Shown piece by piece: positions 54,001 through 63,562 of a stretch of DNA of 64,000 nt. Where the stretch lies: the NCBI RefSeq assembly GCF_000336575.1, contig NZ_AOPO01000005.1, positions 284,872 through 348,871 of the forward strand, given 5' to 3'. Source of the stretch: Vreelandella titanicae BH1 (lineage in GTDB: Bacteria > Pseudomonadota > Gammaproteobacteria > Pseudomonadales > Halomonadaceae). The notes under the pieces were generated by a model. That model was not told the origin of the DNA. It saw only the letters and a list, made by a program, of their open reading frames with translations, and did not search any database. Position 1 is the stretch's first letter. Every line of letters begins with the position of its first letter. A program made the position numbers and the translations under genes.

Positions 54001-56478
54001 TTGATCGACGTGTTAAATGCCTGGTGGGCCCAACAGCTGGTGCTGTGTGATTGGGCGTTTACTCCTCATCCGCTGGCGGTCGATGCAGGAGCGGCAGAGC
54101 AGCGCCTGCTACAACTGGGCATTACCAATCGAGGCGAGCTGGCCGAACAGCTCTTCCACGGGCTGGGGGCTCCCGCAGGTAGCGCTGACCGTTTGCTAGG
54201 CGCTTTGGAATGGGCCGCGTTGGCGGGAGCGGCTGGCTGGTTAGAGGCTGATCAAGCCCGTCATTGGGCGCATCACCTAACTCGCCGCATCACCAGTGAT
54301 TACAGCGACCTACGTGCCTGGCTAGCAGACCTGCGCCGTGCGTTAGGCGCGCGGGGCTGGGAAGTGGGGGCCGATGACCGTTTTATTGACGCTTGCCAAG
54401 CGCTGGCTAAGCTTGAAACCGATGGCGAAGGGGTTACCTGGGATACGCTTGAAAATGCCCTGGCTGAACTGCCGGCTCCCGCTTCGCTATGGCCCCAGCA
54501 GCCCGAAGCGCAGAGCTGGCGGCTATGCGCGCTGTTCCGGCCGGTTATTGTCTATCCCGCCAGCCAAACCGACTGGCCCGAGGCCACCGAGTGGCTGGCC
54601 CACGTGTGGGATGTCCATGACCGTGACGCGCTAATAGGCGTGATGCTTTGGCTAGGCGCTCAAGGCGAGCGCCAGCGCTGGGATATCGAAGCACGCGAAT
54701 TGCTCAGTATGGACAACGCCCAACGCATGGAGTGGCAGCGTAGCGTTGTGGAAGATTCGCCCTATGCGCCGGTGCTGAATAAGTTCGTCACTCAAGGCGA
54801 GCCCCTGGAGTGGGCGGCTTGGGATTGGCTACGGATTGTGGAACTTGCCTGGGCTGGCGCCTGCTGTGGCTTGCTGAGCCAGGAAGAGGCTGATGACTTA
54901 GCGGGGCACGCCGCTGATTTACTCAGTCGGCGCTACCACGACTGGTATGCCGTGCTGAATGCGTACGGGCGCGGGCAGAGTCTGTTTGATGGCATTGACC
55001 GGCGGGGTAAAACACCCAGCGAGCGGCATCAGTTGTTGCTGCACAGCGCCCATAGCCCTTGGAATAGCCCCTGGAAATGCTCCCCAGGGGAGCTATTGGA
55101 TGAGCCTACACGCAAGGCATCTCAAGCGCGCATTCGGCAGTGGCGCAATACGCCCCATCACTGGTTGTTGGCGCTGGCCAGCGTACGCGAACCGGATGCC
55201 ATGCTGCGCCAGATAGCCCCCTCCGCGGCGCTGCCGGAAGAGCAGCGTGCCGATGCGGCGCTCTATTTGCAGGAGTCACTTGGCTTACATGCCGATGAAG
55301 GCGCTCATGCACTGGCGCGCTACTGGTTACCCGCTCAGGCGCACCATCTTAATCAGTTGGCGGCCGACGCCGTGCATGGCGTTTTGCCTCCCTCGCAAAG
55401 CTGGTTTGGTCAGCCGACCCCGGAAGAGCTTAAGCAGCGCAATGCGGTTAAAGGGGTAAGCCGCCATGCGGCCACGATCCATATGGCCGAAAAATTCGCC
55501 TTCTATCTGCATATGTCCCTCGACAGCGGCTTATTCGATCGCGCGCCGTTAATGGAGTATGCCAGCGCACTGCGAAGCTGCCTGTGCCGTTTTTACCCCA
55601 ATGCCAAGCGGCTGTTGGAAGCCTGGTTCGCTTGGGAGAGCTGTCTGCCCGAGCCTGAGCACGCCTCGCTGGTAAATGAAATTATTTGGCACATTGAAGA
55701 TCCCGGTAGTCTGTTTCACTGGCTGGATTGGCGTCATGACGCCTGGCGTGAACCGGGTAGCCGCCCCACCTTGAGTCACTTCACCGCTATGTCGCTGGTG
55801 GGCCCGTTGAACAGTGCCGTATGGAGTGAGCCCCAGCCTGAGAGTGCCCGTGAGTGCGCCGAGATTCGCGAGTGGGTGGAGAGCCACTACCACTTGAGCA
55901 ACGCAGGCGATATGCAGGAGTTTTTGACCTACATGCTAGAGTCGGGGGATCGTCAGGAGTATCAGATTAACTACGCGCCCTATACCCTCAATACTGAGCG
56001 CTTAAGCGCTGAAATCGCCATTCTTGAATCCGGCGACTGTGCTGAAGATGAACGCCACCACCTGCTTCGCTTACGTCGTGTGCGCGACAACGAAGATGGC
56101 TGTAATGAGGTGGATATGGCGGCCTGGGATATTGCCCAGCTGGTCGATTTGGCCATTGCCGCGCGGCAGTTAAACTGGCTGGATAGCGCTGCTTTCGCTA
56201 AGGTGTTGGATCGTGCTTACCAATTGGCGGCAGATCACTATGCCGGATGGCAGGAGTACGCCATGGGGATGTACGCAGGCTTCTCGTTTTTTATGGGCGA
56301 AACCCCAGAGCGAGAAAGCTTTTTAGCTGGTTTTCGTCAGGCGCTGGTGGCCTGGATATGCGGCGCGCCGGTTTTGGCTGGCCCATGGGTGAGCTTGGAT
56401 TTTCCGGGCAATAAACCACGCCATTTTGCGCCACTGCATATTGATACCTTACCGGGCGATCAGCGCACATTACATTGA
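54001..56478 (+). CDS. Large hypothetical protein with repeated DUF1266-like modules
   Basis: An 825-residue Trp-rich, probably cytoplasmic protein (no signal or membrane segment). Residues about 206-335 (ALIGVMLWLGAQGER; AAWDWLRIVELAWAGACCGLLSQEEA; DWYAVLNAYGRGQSLF) and about 640-766 (DMQEFLTYMLESGDRQEY; AAWDIAQLVDLAIAARQLNWLD; GWQEYAMGMYAGFSFF) have the same layout, that of the DUF1266 domain of YbeU/YbeR-type proteins. Residues about 43-120 may be a third, degenerate copy. The start is TTG with GAGG about 7 bases upstream. Single gene. Function unknown; the domain is suspected to be helical. Confidence 0.75.
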   Translation: MIDVLNAWWAQQLVLCDWAFTPHPLAVDAGAAEQRLLQLGITNRGELAEQLFHGLGAPAGSADRLLGALEWAALAGAAGWLEADQARHWAHHLTRRITSDYSDLRAWLADLRRALGARGWEVGADDRFIDACQALAKLETDGEGVTWDTLENALAELPAPASLWPQQPEAQSWRLCALFRPVIVYPASQTDWPEATEWLAHVWDVHDRDALIGVMLWLGAQGERQRWDIEARELLSMDNAQRMEWQRSVVEDSPYAPVLNKFVTQGEPLEWAAWDWLRIVELAWAGACCGLLSQEEADDLAGHAADLLSRRYHDWYAVLNAYGRGQSLFDGIDRRGKTPSERHQLLLHSAHSPWNSPWKCSPGELLDEPTRKASQARIRQWRNTPHHWLLALASVREPDAMLRQIAPSAALPEEQRADAALYLQESLGLHADEGAHALARYWLPAQAHHLNQLAADAVHGVLPPSQSWFGQPTPEELKQRNAVKGVSRHAATIHMAEKFAFYLHMSLDSGLFDRAPLMEYASALRSCLCRFYPNAKRLLEAWFAWESCLPEPEHASLVNEIIWHIEDPGSLFHWLDWRHDAWREPGSRPTLSHFTAMSLVGPLNSAVWSEPQPESARECAEIREWVESHYHLSNAGDMQEFLTYMLESGDRQEYQINYAPYTLNTERLSAEIAILESGDCAEDERHHLLRLRRVRDNEDGCNEVDMAAWDIAQLVDLAIAARQLNWLDSAAFAKVLDRAYQLAADHYAGWQEYAMGMYAGFSFFMGETPERESFLAGFRQALVAWICGAPVLAGPWVSLDFPGNKPRHFAPLHIDTLPGDQRTLH

Positions 56479-56573
56479 TGCTCGCCAAACATATGATAAT
56501 TAGCTTATAGTCGTGCTTAGAAAAAATGAGTTTTGTCATACCGCCCTCTTATTAATGTCACGAGGTTAATCGC

Positions 56574-57206
56574 ATGGTTGCGTCGCCACGCCCCGCTGTG
56601 ACCGCTGTCCGTGTCGTAAGTGTCTGTTTTTTAGTTACATTGTTCGCTGGCTGTGCAGGTTCAGCGCGACAAAACAATATTCAGGCCCCCGAGAATTACT
56701 TTTCAATGACGTTGCCGGGAATGGGGGCGAACCCGCAAATGTCCCCGGTTGATCCCATCGATGCGCATTTGCGCAGCTTGCAAGTACCGCCGCCAACAGT
56801 GGTTCGCGAGGCGCTGATGGCGCAACACCAGCGCTGGGCAGGAACGCCTTACCGAATTGGCGGCACCTCAGAAAGAGGCATCGACTGTTCGGCCTTGGTT
56901 CGCAATGTTTACCGTGACACCTTTAATTTAGAGCTTCCGCGCTCCACCCGTGGTCAAGTACACGAGGGACGCCCGATCGACCGCCAAGAGCTGCAGGCGG
57001 GCGATCTGGTGTTCTTCCGACCGCCGGGTCGTTATAACCATGTGGGTATCTACGTGGGCGATGGGTATTTTCTCCACGCCTCGACCTCAAAAGGGGTCAT
57101 TATCTCCAGCCTGAATAATAGTTACTGGCAGCGCTACTACTGGCAGTCACGTCGCGCGCTGGAGCCAACGCATCTGGCCCAACTGGGCGGCAGCGTTTTC
57201 CAGTAG
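56574..57206 (+). CDS. NlpC/P60-family lipoprotein peptidase
   Basis: Probable outer-membrane-anchored peptidoglycan endopeptidase; 210 residues. It has a signal with lipobox LFAGC (Cys27), a linker of about 45 residues, and an NlpC/P60 domain (about 80-195) with catalytic Cys in GIDCSALVRNVY and His in YNHVGIYVGDG. LPRSTRGQVHEG and AGDLVFFRPP are typical of the Spr/MepS group, which cleaves D-Ala-mDAP cross-links during wall growth. Followed by the MFS gene after 27 bases. Confidence 0.92.
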   Translation: MVASPRPAVTAVRVVSVCFLVTLFAGCAGSARQNNIQAPENYFSMTLPGMGANPQMSPVDPIDAHLRSLQVPPPTVVREALMAQHQRWAGTPYRIGGTSERGIDCSALVRNVYRDTFNLELPRSTRGQVHEGRPIDRQELQAGDLVFFRPPGRYNHVGIYVGDGYFLHASTSKGVIISSLNNSYWQRYYWQSRRALEPTHLAQLGGSVFQ

Positions 57207-57233
57207 CCAGACCGAACACGTTTTAGGAACGGC

Positions 57234-58424
57234 ATGATTGAAGCCAAATCGCGCGCCTGGTGGCGCGCCACCTTGGCGCTTTGCCTCGGCTCATTTCTTG
57301 TTTTTATCAATTTATACGCACCACAGCCGCTGCTGCCGGGGTTAAAGGAGACCTATCAGGTCTCGACCTTAGGTGTCAGCCTGCTCATGTCGGTGTCGAC
57401 CCTCTCCTTAGCCATTGCGCTGTTGGTCTTTGGGCCACTCTCGGATGCCATTGGTCGCGAAGGCATAATGCGCATTACTCTGCTGCTTGCAGGCGGCTGT
57501 TCTATTGCCTTGGCATTCGCCCCCACCTTTGAAAGCTTGCTGTTTTTGCGCCTGGTGCAGGGTTTTGTGCTGGGCGGGCTGCCAGCGGTGGCGATCGCCT
57601 GGATGGGCGATGAGTTTGAGAAACCGGCGTTATTAAGCGCTGTAGGACTCTATATTGGCGCTAATTCACTTGGCGGCATCAGTGGGCGTATCGTCGGTGG
57701 CGGCGCCGCTGAAATTGGCGGCCCCACGGCAGCATTTCTAGCGGTCGGCATTATGACGCTAATTGGCTGTGGAGTGTTTTGGCGCCTGTTGCCCAATAGC
57801 CGCGCCTTTACTCCCCAGCGCTTTGAGCTGCGCAAAGCGGTAAGCGATTTAGTCAATCATTTGCGTAACCCGGTACTGCTCGCTGCTTACTGCCTGGGGG
57901 GTATCAACTTCCTGATTTTTATCAATCAATACAGCTATATCACCTTTCGGTTGGCGGCAGCGCCGTACCAATTAGCCGCCAGTGGCCTGGGGCTGATTTT
58001 TTTGACCTATCTCGGCGGTACCTTCGGTTCGATGATTTCCGGGCGTCTGGCTGGGCGGTTTTCTCCCGCGGCATGCATGATGGTGGGGATCATGATTTTA
58101 ATGCTGGGCACAGCGATTACCTTAGCGGATTCGCTGCCGATGATTATCGTCGGTTTAACCGTTAATGCCTTTGGCTTTTTCCTGGCTCATTCGCTGGCCT
58201 CCAGCTGGGTAGGGCGCTATGCCCAGGGGGCGCGGGGCAGCGCTTCGGCGCTCTACCTGGTGTTTTACTATGTGGGAGCCAGTTTGGGCGGCTTCTGGCT
58301 GGAGCCGTTCTGGCGCTGGGCCGGGTGGTCGGGTGTGAGCGTCGGTTCGTGGCTACTGCTGAGTATCACGCTGCTAATTGCTTTCGGCCTATGGCGCTTT
58401 GAGCGTCGCCAAGCGGTTGGCTAA
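57234..58424 (+). CDS. MFS exporter, YnfM type
   Basis: Twelve-helix major facilitator; 396 residues. It begins like E. coli YnfM: FINLYAPQPLLPGLKETYQV, then GPLSDAIGREGIMR (loop 2-3 signature) and GLYIGANSLGGISGR. YnfM-type proteins are drug or sugar efflux carriers. It follows the NlpC/P60 gene by 27 bases, so it may be co-transcribed, but the products share no obvious task. Ends at the palindromic repeat that separates it from the ABC operon. Confidence 0.9.
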   Translation: MIEAKSRAWWRATLALCLGSFLVFINLYAPQPLLPGLKETYQVSTLGVSLLMSVSTLSLAIALLVFGPLSDAIGREGIMRITLLLAGGCSIALAFAPTFESLLFLRLVQGFVLGGLPAVAIAWMGDEFEKPALLSAVGLYIGANSLGGISGRIVGGGAAEIGGPTAAFLAVGIMTLIGCGVFWRLLPNSRAFTPQRFELRKAVSDLVNHLRNPVLLAAYCLGGINFLIFINQYSYITFRLAAAPYQLAASGLGLIFLTYLGGTFGSMISGRLAGRFSPAACMMVGIMILMLGTAITLADSLPMIIVGLTVNAFGFFLAHSLASSWVGRYAQGARGSASALYLVFYYVGASLGGFWLEPFWRWAGWSGVSVGSWLLLSITLLIAFGLWRFERRQAVG

Positions 58425-58455
58425 CCTTCACCAGTTGCACGCATTGATGCCGAGC

Positions 58456-58590
58456 GCAGGTTTCCGCGAGGGCGCTGTGAACCCCTCCCTGGGCGCTACT
58501 TTCGACATCTGACCGTCAGGGATGGCGGAAATGCCGGAATGGTCGGGAATATTTTTCCGGCCATGTCGAAAGACCCTCGCTTCAACCTGC
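58456..58590. repeat. Palindromic repeat B, copy 2 (135 bp)
   Basis: It has the same core as 46591-46689 (GGGCGCTGTGAACCC, TCCCTGGGCGCTACTTTCG). The outer inverted repeat GCAGGTT-GCGAGGG / CCCTCGC-AACCTGC and an inner TTTCGACAT/ATGTCGAAA pair make a long hairpin. It lies between the convergent MFS and nik-type ABC operon ends, where it could act as a terminator for both. Confidence 0.75.
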
Positions 58591-58601
58591 CCTGGCATCA
58601 A

Positions 58602-59216
58602 CTACCATGGCTTCAGCTGCCCTTCGCTTAAGTGCAAGCGCTGTGGGCAAAGCCGTTCCAGTAGGGCGGTGTCGTGGCTAATCACCAGCACGCCCAGCTG
58701 GCGTTGTTCCGCCTCCCGTTTTAATGCCTGCCAAAGCTCAACCTGGGTAATGGGGTCGAGCATGGTGGAGATCTCATCGGCGACGAGAAAGCGTACTCCC
58801 GGCGCGAGCGCCCGCAACACGCATACCCGCTGCAGCTCTCCCCCTGATAACGATTGAGGGAAGCGCGACAGCCATTTTGCTTGTACGCCAAACGCTTGGC
58901 ACTGGGTGTCAGAAGGCGTCCAGGCTTCGCGCAGTATCTTACCTACCCGCCAGCGTGGATTCACCGCTAGCTCCGGCGATTGCGGTAGCCACTGCACGGG
59001 CTGCACACCGCTTTTCGGTAGCGCCTCGCCATCCAGGGTGACATCACCTGCCTGGGGCGCTAAGTAGCCTGCCAGCAGTTGGCCTAGCGTCGATTTACCC
59101 GCCCCCGAGTCGCCGCTTAACCCTAGCCACTGACCCGCGCACAGCGTTAGCGAAATGTCCTGAAGTAGCGGTACCTTGGGGGCAAAGTGAAAACTCAGTT
59201 GGCGTGCTTTAAGCAA
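58602..59216 (-). CDS. ABC transporter ATP-binding protein, nickel/oligopeptide class (NikE-like)
   Basis: ATPase of about 204 residues, shorter than E. coli NikE (268). Walker A is GDSGAGKST, the signature is LSGGELQRVCVLRAL, Walker B is VRFLVADEISTMLD, and the switch His is in ISHDTALL. The C-terminal oligopeptide-transporter extension is absent. TTG 59216 is chosen because GGAGG lies 6 bases upstream; an ATG at 59234 is an alternative. Last gene of the five-gene operon; the divergent nikR and consensus NikR site point to nickel. Confidence 0.85.
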   Translation of the reverse strand: MLKARQLSFHFAPKVPLLQDISLTLCAGQWLGLSGDSGAGKSTLGQLLAGYLAPQAGDVTLDGEALPKSGVQPVQWLPQSPELAVNPRWRVGKILREAWTPSDTQCQAFGVQAKWLSRFPQSLSGGELQRVCVLRALAPGVRFLVADEISTMLDPITQVELWQALKREAEQRQLGVLVISHDTALLERLCPQRLHLSEGQLKPW

Positions 59217-60033
59217 CGTGCGCCTCCTGTTCACGCCGGCTTATGGCAGTCGTTGCAAAAGCGTTGTCCGGCAGCGCCAGCCACAATGCCTGTGAATAAG
59301 CGTTGGTAAGCGAAGCGCCGCTGTCCTGAAAGGCGCAGGCGGGCGCAGTTTCGACCAGCTTGCCGTCACGCATAATGGTGACGCGGTCGGCGATTGGCAG
59401 CGCATGGCGCAGGTGATGGGTAATCAGAATCACGCTTTTGCCCTGGTTGGCCAGTTCGCGCAGCGCATCCAGCACCCGCTGACGCTGGTGGGGGTCAAGG
59501 CCTACGCTGGGTTCATCGGCAATCACCAGCTTGGCTTGGCTGACATGAGCCATGGCCGTCAACACGCGCCGGGCCATGCCGCCGGATAGCTCATGGGCAT
59601 AGGCCTGCTGTGCACGGGCATCTAGCTGATAGTGATCAAGGGCTTGTTGGGAGGCGTGCCAAGCATGTGCTGATGGCTGGCCTGCGCGCTGGGCTGCCCA
59701 GGTCACCTGGCGCTGAGTACGCACCAGCGGATCTAAGGCGCTTAGCGATTGGGGGATCAGCGCCAGCTCACGGCCGCGAAGCTGGCGTTGGCGTGACGCG
59801 TTAAGCGGTTTGCCTTGATAGTAAAGCTGACCGTTTAAGCGTGCAGGTGTTGGCAGTAAACCCATAATGGCATAAGCCAATAGGCTTTTTCCGGCACCGG
59901 AGGCGCCTACCACCGCATGAACCTCGCCAGGGAACACCGTTAGTGAAAATTCATCCAGGCAGGTGGCCCAGTCGCGCTTCCACCAGGAGGCATACAGAGG
60001 TAGCTGTAGCGATAATTGATCAATCGTTAACAC
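59209..60033 (-). CDS. ABC transporter ATP-binding protein, nickel/oligopeptide class (NikD-like)
   Basis: 274-residue ATPase. Walker A GASGAGKSLL, Q-loop LIPQSLSALDPL, signature HELSGGMARRVLTAM, Walker B LVIADEPSVGLD, switch ITHHLRHAL. GTG 60033 is the likely start, with GGGAGG 6 bases upstream; the frame extends to 60081. It overlaps the next ATPase gene by 8 bases. Forms the heterodimeric motor with the NikE-like protein. Confidence 0.85.
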   Translation of the reverse strand: MLTIDQLSLQLPLYASWWKRDWATCLDEFSLTVFPGEVHAVVGASGAGKSLLAYAIMGLLPTPARLNGQLYYQGKPLNASRQRQLRGRELALIPQSLSALDPLVRTQRQVTWAAQRAGQPSAHAWHASQQALDHYQLDARAQQAYAHELSGGMARRVLTAMAHVSQAKLVIADEPSVGLDPHQRQRVLDALRELANQGKSVILITHHLRHALPIADRVTIMRDGKLVETAPACAFQDSGASLTNAYSQALWLALPDNAFATTAISRREQEAHVA

Positions 60034-60096
60034 GGCAGGCCTCCCATTAATAGTTTTACAGCCAGTGGTTTTTACAGCCAATTTTTCTGAAAAGCG

Positions 60097-60897
60097 CTAA
60101 AGCGCACGGCGTAGGTGGCTTGAGAGGCGCTCGAAACCCAGCACCATCAGTAACAGCCCCAAGCCGGGAAATACCCCCAGCCACCAGTAACCGCCGCTTA
60201 AGTAGCGCATGGCATCGGCCAGTAATACGCCAATAGCGGGCTGGCTGGGGCTTAAGCCAAAGCCCAAAAAGGTCAATGCGGCTTCGTGGAGAATGGCGTG
60301 GGGAAACAGCAGTAACGCGCCAACCAGGCAGTGGGGAATAAGATGGGGAAGCAGATGGCCGTGGAGCACAAACCAGCGCGATTTACCTAGAGCGCGGGAG
60401 ATGCGCACATAGGGCGCCTGCCGTAACTGCCATAGTTCGGCGCGCAACACTCGGGCTAGGCTTGGCCAGTGGGTCACCGCAACGGCAATAATCACTGCCT
60501 GGGTACCGCCACCCAGGGCAAAAGCGATCAGCATTAATAAAATCAAATGAGGCACGCTAAGCAGCGTATCAATCAGCAGACTCACCAGCGCATCCAGCCG
60601 CGCTGACAGCGTGGCTATCGCTGCCAGGCTCAAGGCAATCAGCGTGCTCAGTAGCGCCGCCAAGCAGCCCACCCAGAAGCTTAGTGCCAGCCCCGCCAGA
60701 GTGCGCGCCCAGAGTTCACGGCCCAGCGCGTCGGTGCCCAACCAGTGGTCAACGCTGGGCGGTGCCAGGCGGGCGTCAAACTGCATCTGTTGCGGTGAAT
60801 CACCCAGCAGCCACTGGCTAGCGACTAGTCCCATGACCAGCAGGGCGGTGACACCCAGGCTGAAGGCGGCACGAAGGCGCGGTTGAGCCTGACTCAT
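60097..60897 (-). CDS. ABC transporter permease, NikC/DppC type
   Basis: 266-residue permease with six hydrophobic helices. GTDALGRELWARTLAGLALSF is the family N-terminal signature, and the coupling loop is RISRALGKSRWFVLHGHLLPHL. It starts within the stop of the upstream permease gene (4-base ATGA overlap). Part of the nickel-type importer by context. Confidence 0.9.
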   Translation of the reverse strand: MSQAQPRLRAAFSLGVTALLVMGLVASQWLLGDSPQQMQFDARLAPPSVDHWLGTDALGRELWARTLAGLALSFWVGCLAALLSTLIALSLAAIATLSARLDALVSLLIDTLLSVPHLILLMLIAFALGGGTQAVIIAVAVTHWPSLARVLRAELWQLRQAPYVRISRALGKSRWFVLHGHLLPHLIPHCLVGALLLFPHAILHEAALTFLGFGLSPSQPAIGVLLADAMRYLSGGYWWLGVFPGLGLLLMVLGFERLSSHLRRAL

Positions 60898-61886
60898 AAA
60901 CCACTTGCCTTAATGCGCGGGTCAATAACGCCATACAGGCTATCGGCGATCATATTGCCGACGCTGACAAACAGGGCGGTAAAGAGTGCGATGCCCAGCA
61001 GCAGTGGGACGTCACTGCGCAGGCCCGCTGCCACTGTAGCCTGACCTAAGCCGGGGTAAGCAAATACCTGCTCGATTAAAATGGAGCCGCCAAACAGTTC
61101 GCCCAGTGAGGCAAACGCTAGCGTAATCGCCGGTACACTGGCGTGGCGAAGACCGTGGCGCCAAGCCACATCAAGACGGCTGGCGCCCTGAGCAAAGGCG
61201 TGAGTAGCAACGTCTGAGCGCATTAGCTCAAGCATGCGGGTGCGGGTGTGCAGGGTGATACTGGCGATGCCCAGCAGTGCCAGGGTCGCCACTGGCAGCA
61301 GTAAATGGTGCAACCGTGTGGCGAGGGTGACTTCCTGGTTTAACGCCCCGGCGGGGCCTGCGCAGCAGGTGGGTGTCCATCCCAGGGTTACCGAAAATAG
61401 CAGCACCGCAAGTATCGCCAGCCAAAAGGCGGGCGTGGAGGCGGTAATAAAGGCGTAGGTGCTGATGATGTTATCCAGCTTGGAGCCCTCTTTGGCACCC
61501 GCCACCACACCCAGGCTAAACCCCACCAGCGCTGAAATGAGCCAGGCGCTGCCCAGTAGCGCAATGGAGCGCTGAAAGCGCTGAGCGATTACCTCACTGA
61601 CCGGCTGGTTGTATACGTGGCTCCAGCCTAAGTCACCACTGACTAACTGGCGCAGCCAGTGGCCAAACTGAACGGCAACTGACTCATCAAACCCCCAGCG
61701 TTGGGCAATCAGTGCGCGCTGCTCTGGGCTCACTTGGGCCATTTGTGGGCCTAGGTAGGCATCAACGGGGTCAATGGGGGAGGCCATCATAAGCCCATAC
61801 GACACTAGGGCGACGCAGGTTAATACCAGCGCCAGGCGAGCCACGCGCTTGGCGATAGGCGCAATTAGTCGCACGTCCAGCGCCAC
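60894..61886 (-). CDS. ABC transporter permease, NikB/DppB type
   Basis: 330-residue permease. The N-terminal helix is followed by SPIDPVDAYLGPQMAQVSPEQRALIAQRWG (typical of NikB/DppB), and the coupling loop is AFAQGASRLDVAWRHGLRHAS. The start is probably GTG 61886, giving a 22-base overlap with the binding-protein gene; GTG 61874 is possible. A Cys pair (TPTCCAGPAG) in a periplasmic loop is noteworthy and might bind metal. Confidence 0.88.
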   Translation of the reverse strand: MALDVRLIAPIAKRVARLALVLTCVALVSYGLMMASPIDPVDAYLGPQMAQVSPEQRALIAQRWGFDESVAVQFGHWLRQLVSGDLGWSHVYNQPVSEVIAQRFQRSIALLGSAWLISALVGFSLGVVAGAKEGSKLDNIISTYAFITASTPAFWLAILAVLLFSVTLGWTPTCCAGPAGALNQEVTLATRLHHLLLPVATLALLGIASITLHTRTRMLELMRSDVATHAFAQGASRLDVAWRHGLRHASVPAITLAFASLGELFGGSILIEQVFAYPGLGQATVAAGLRSDVPLLLGIALFTALFVSVGNMIADSLYGVIDPRIKASGL

Positions 61887-63454
61887 TCAAGCAGGTTGGC
61901 AGTGATTGGCCAGCCGTGGCCGTGGGGCGCTACACCTAGATCTCCGACATCTAAGCAGGTATTGGTAAAATAGACATGCTCAAGATTGACCAGCCAGGCC
62001 CAGCTACTATCGCCGCGTACTCCGTAGCCGGTGGTGCCGTCCCACTGCGCTGCCTGCCACTCGCGGTTGGCTTGCTCAAAGCTAGACGCCGCCTGGGCGG
62101 CGTCCAAGTGGGCATCCACCTCTGGATTAGCGTAGAAACCACTGTTGTAGAAACCGTTGCCCGCATGCTGACTGTGGAAGAGGTAGTAAACTTCCTGGGG
62201 GCTATGGCTGCCAAAACCGAACATAATGGCATCCTGGTGCAGTGCTTCGCGCTGGATTTCGTCCCAGTGACGGCCGGTGGGTTGTATCTCAATTCCCAGT
62301 GGACGAACCATCTCGGCACTGACTTCCGCAAGCAGCTGTCGGGTGGTATCGCTGGAGGGGTAGGTAAGTCGAAAGCTAGCGGGCAGGCCACCTTTATAGC
62401 GCAGGCCATCATCGCGTAGCTGCCAGCCTGCGGCGTCGAGTATCTCCTCCGCCCGGTCAAGGTCGGGAGCGGTAAGGCGCTCATTGCTATCGCTCCAGGG
62501 GAGGCCGTCCGCCGGGCCAAAGGCGGGGCGCCCATAACCGTGCAGTGCCACTTCCACCAGCGTATCGCGGTCAACCGCAAGGTTGATCGCCTGACGTATA
62601 GCAATATCTGCCGTCACATTGTTACCAATCGGCGCGCCGGAGGCGGCGTGTTCGCCATTGGCAGGCTGCATGGGAAAAAGAATGCCGCGATTATCGACAC
62701 TCTCCATAATCACCCGCTGCATATGTGCTGGCACATTGGCCGCCAGTGCAGGGGGCGTCGAGGCGATATCCACTTGGCCAGCATGGGCGGCACTTAGAGT
62801 GGCGTCTTCACCGGTAAAGAGAAATACCAGCCGTTCAAAAGCAGGCGTAGGGCCGTAGAAGTAAGGATTGCGCTCGACAATTAACTGCTCGCCTTCCTGC
62901 CACTCTACCAACTGATAGGGGCCAGACCCCAGGGGATGGCGACCATACTGATCACTGTAGCCGTTATCACGCTCGGCGCGGGGCACAATGCCCAGTGTCA
63001 ACAGCTGATCAATAAAGGTAATGCGCGGGGCCTTCAGGCGGAGCGAAACAGTGTACTTATCAAGTGCGGTTGCTTCAGCCAGGGCGCTAAGATCCGCTCG
63101 CCCGCCCGCCTGGGCTGCCGCATTAAAAGTATAAGCCACATCTTCAGCGGTCAGCGGCGTGCCGTCGGCAAAGCGGGCGTCCTCGCGAAGTGTGAGTGTC
63201 CAGGTCAGGCGGTCTTCAGAAAGCCACCACTCAGTGGCCAACTCTGGCTGCGGCGCAAGATCCTTGCCCCGTGAAAGTAGCGTCGACTGAAACAGTGGAT
63301 TGCCATACTGCCCCCAGCCCAACAGTGGGTCGAAACCCTGCTCGGGTTCGCCGCCAATGGCAAGTACCAGCTGTTCTTTTGCCTGCACAGTGGTGGCTAC
63401 GACTAAACAACTTAGCGCAATACCCAGTAAGATGGGGCGAGTTGGTTTAGTCAT
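61865..63454 (-). CDS. ABC transporter substrate-binding protein, NikA/DppA class
   Basis: 529-residue periplasmic binding protein of family 5. The signal peptide ends at about 25 (TTVQA before KEQLVLAIGGEPEQGFDPL). Family segments are WTLTLREDARFADGTPLTAEDVAYTF, PLGSGPYQLVEW and RQAINLAVDRDTLVE. It is not close to E. coli NikA in sequence, so the bound form could be free nickel with a small organic ligand, or a metallophore. AAGGAT precedes the ATG. First gene of the operon, with a consensus NikR site 32-59 bases upstream. Confidence 0.88.
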   Translation of the reverse strand: MTKPTRPILLGIALSCLVVATTVQAKEQLVLAIGGEPEQGFDPLLGWGQYGNPLFQSTLLSRGKDLAPQPELATEWWLSEDRLTWTLTLREDARFADGTPLTAEDVAYTFNAAAQAGGRADLSALAEATALDKYTVSLRLKAPRITFIDQLLTLGIVPRAERDNGYSDQYGRHPLGSGPYQLVEWQEGEQLIVERNPYFYGPTPAFERLVFLFTGEDATLSAAHAGQVDIASTPPALAANVPAHMQRVIMESVDNRGILFPMQPANGEHAASGAPIGNNVTADIAIRQAINLAVDRDTLVEVALHGYGRPAFGPADGLPWSDSNERLTAPDLDRAEEILDAAGWQLRDDGLRYKGGLPASFRLTYPSSDTTRQLLAEVSAEMVRPLGIEIQPTGRHWDEIQREALHQDAIMFGFGSHSPQEVYYLFHSQHAGNGFYNSGFYANPEVDAHLDAAQAASSFEQANREWQAAQWDGTTGYGVRGDSSWAWLVNLEHVYFTNTCLDVGDLGVAPHGHGWPITANLLEWRWTCD

Positions 63455-63485
63455 CGCTTTATCCTTTATGCTGTTAGCGTCACTA

Positions 63486-63513
63486 GTATGATGTTTTTAC
63501 AATAACATCATAC
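63486..63513. promoter_or_regulatory. NikR operator
   Basis: GTATGA, 16 bases, TCATAC: an exact match to the enterobacterial NikR operator, both half-sites perfect and the spacing identical. It lies between the divergent ABC operon and nikR, so it can control both. Confidence 0.9.
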
Positions 63514-63562
63514 TACCGGTGGTGGCAGCGCATGCAAAGTTAATCAGTACAGGGGGGCGTGA

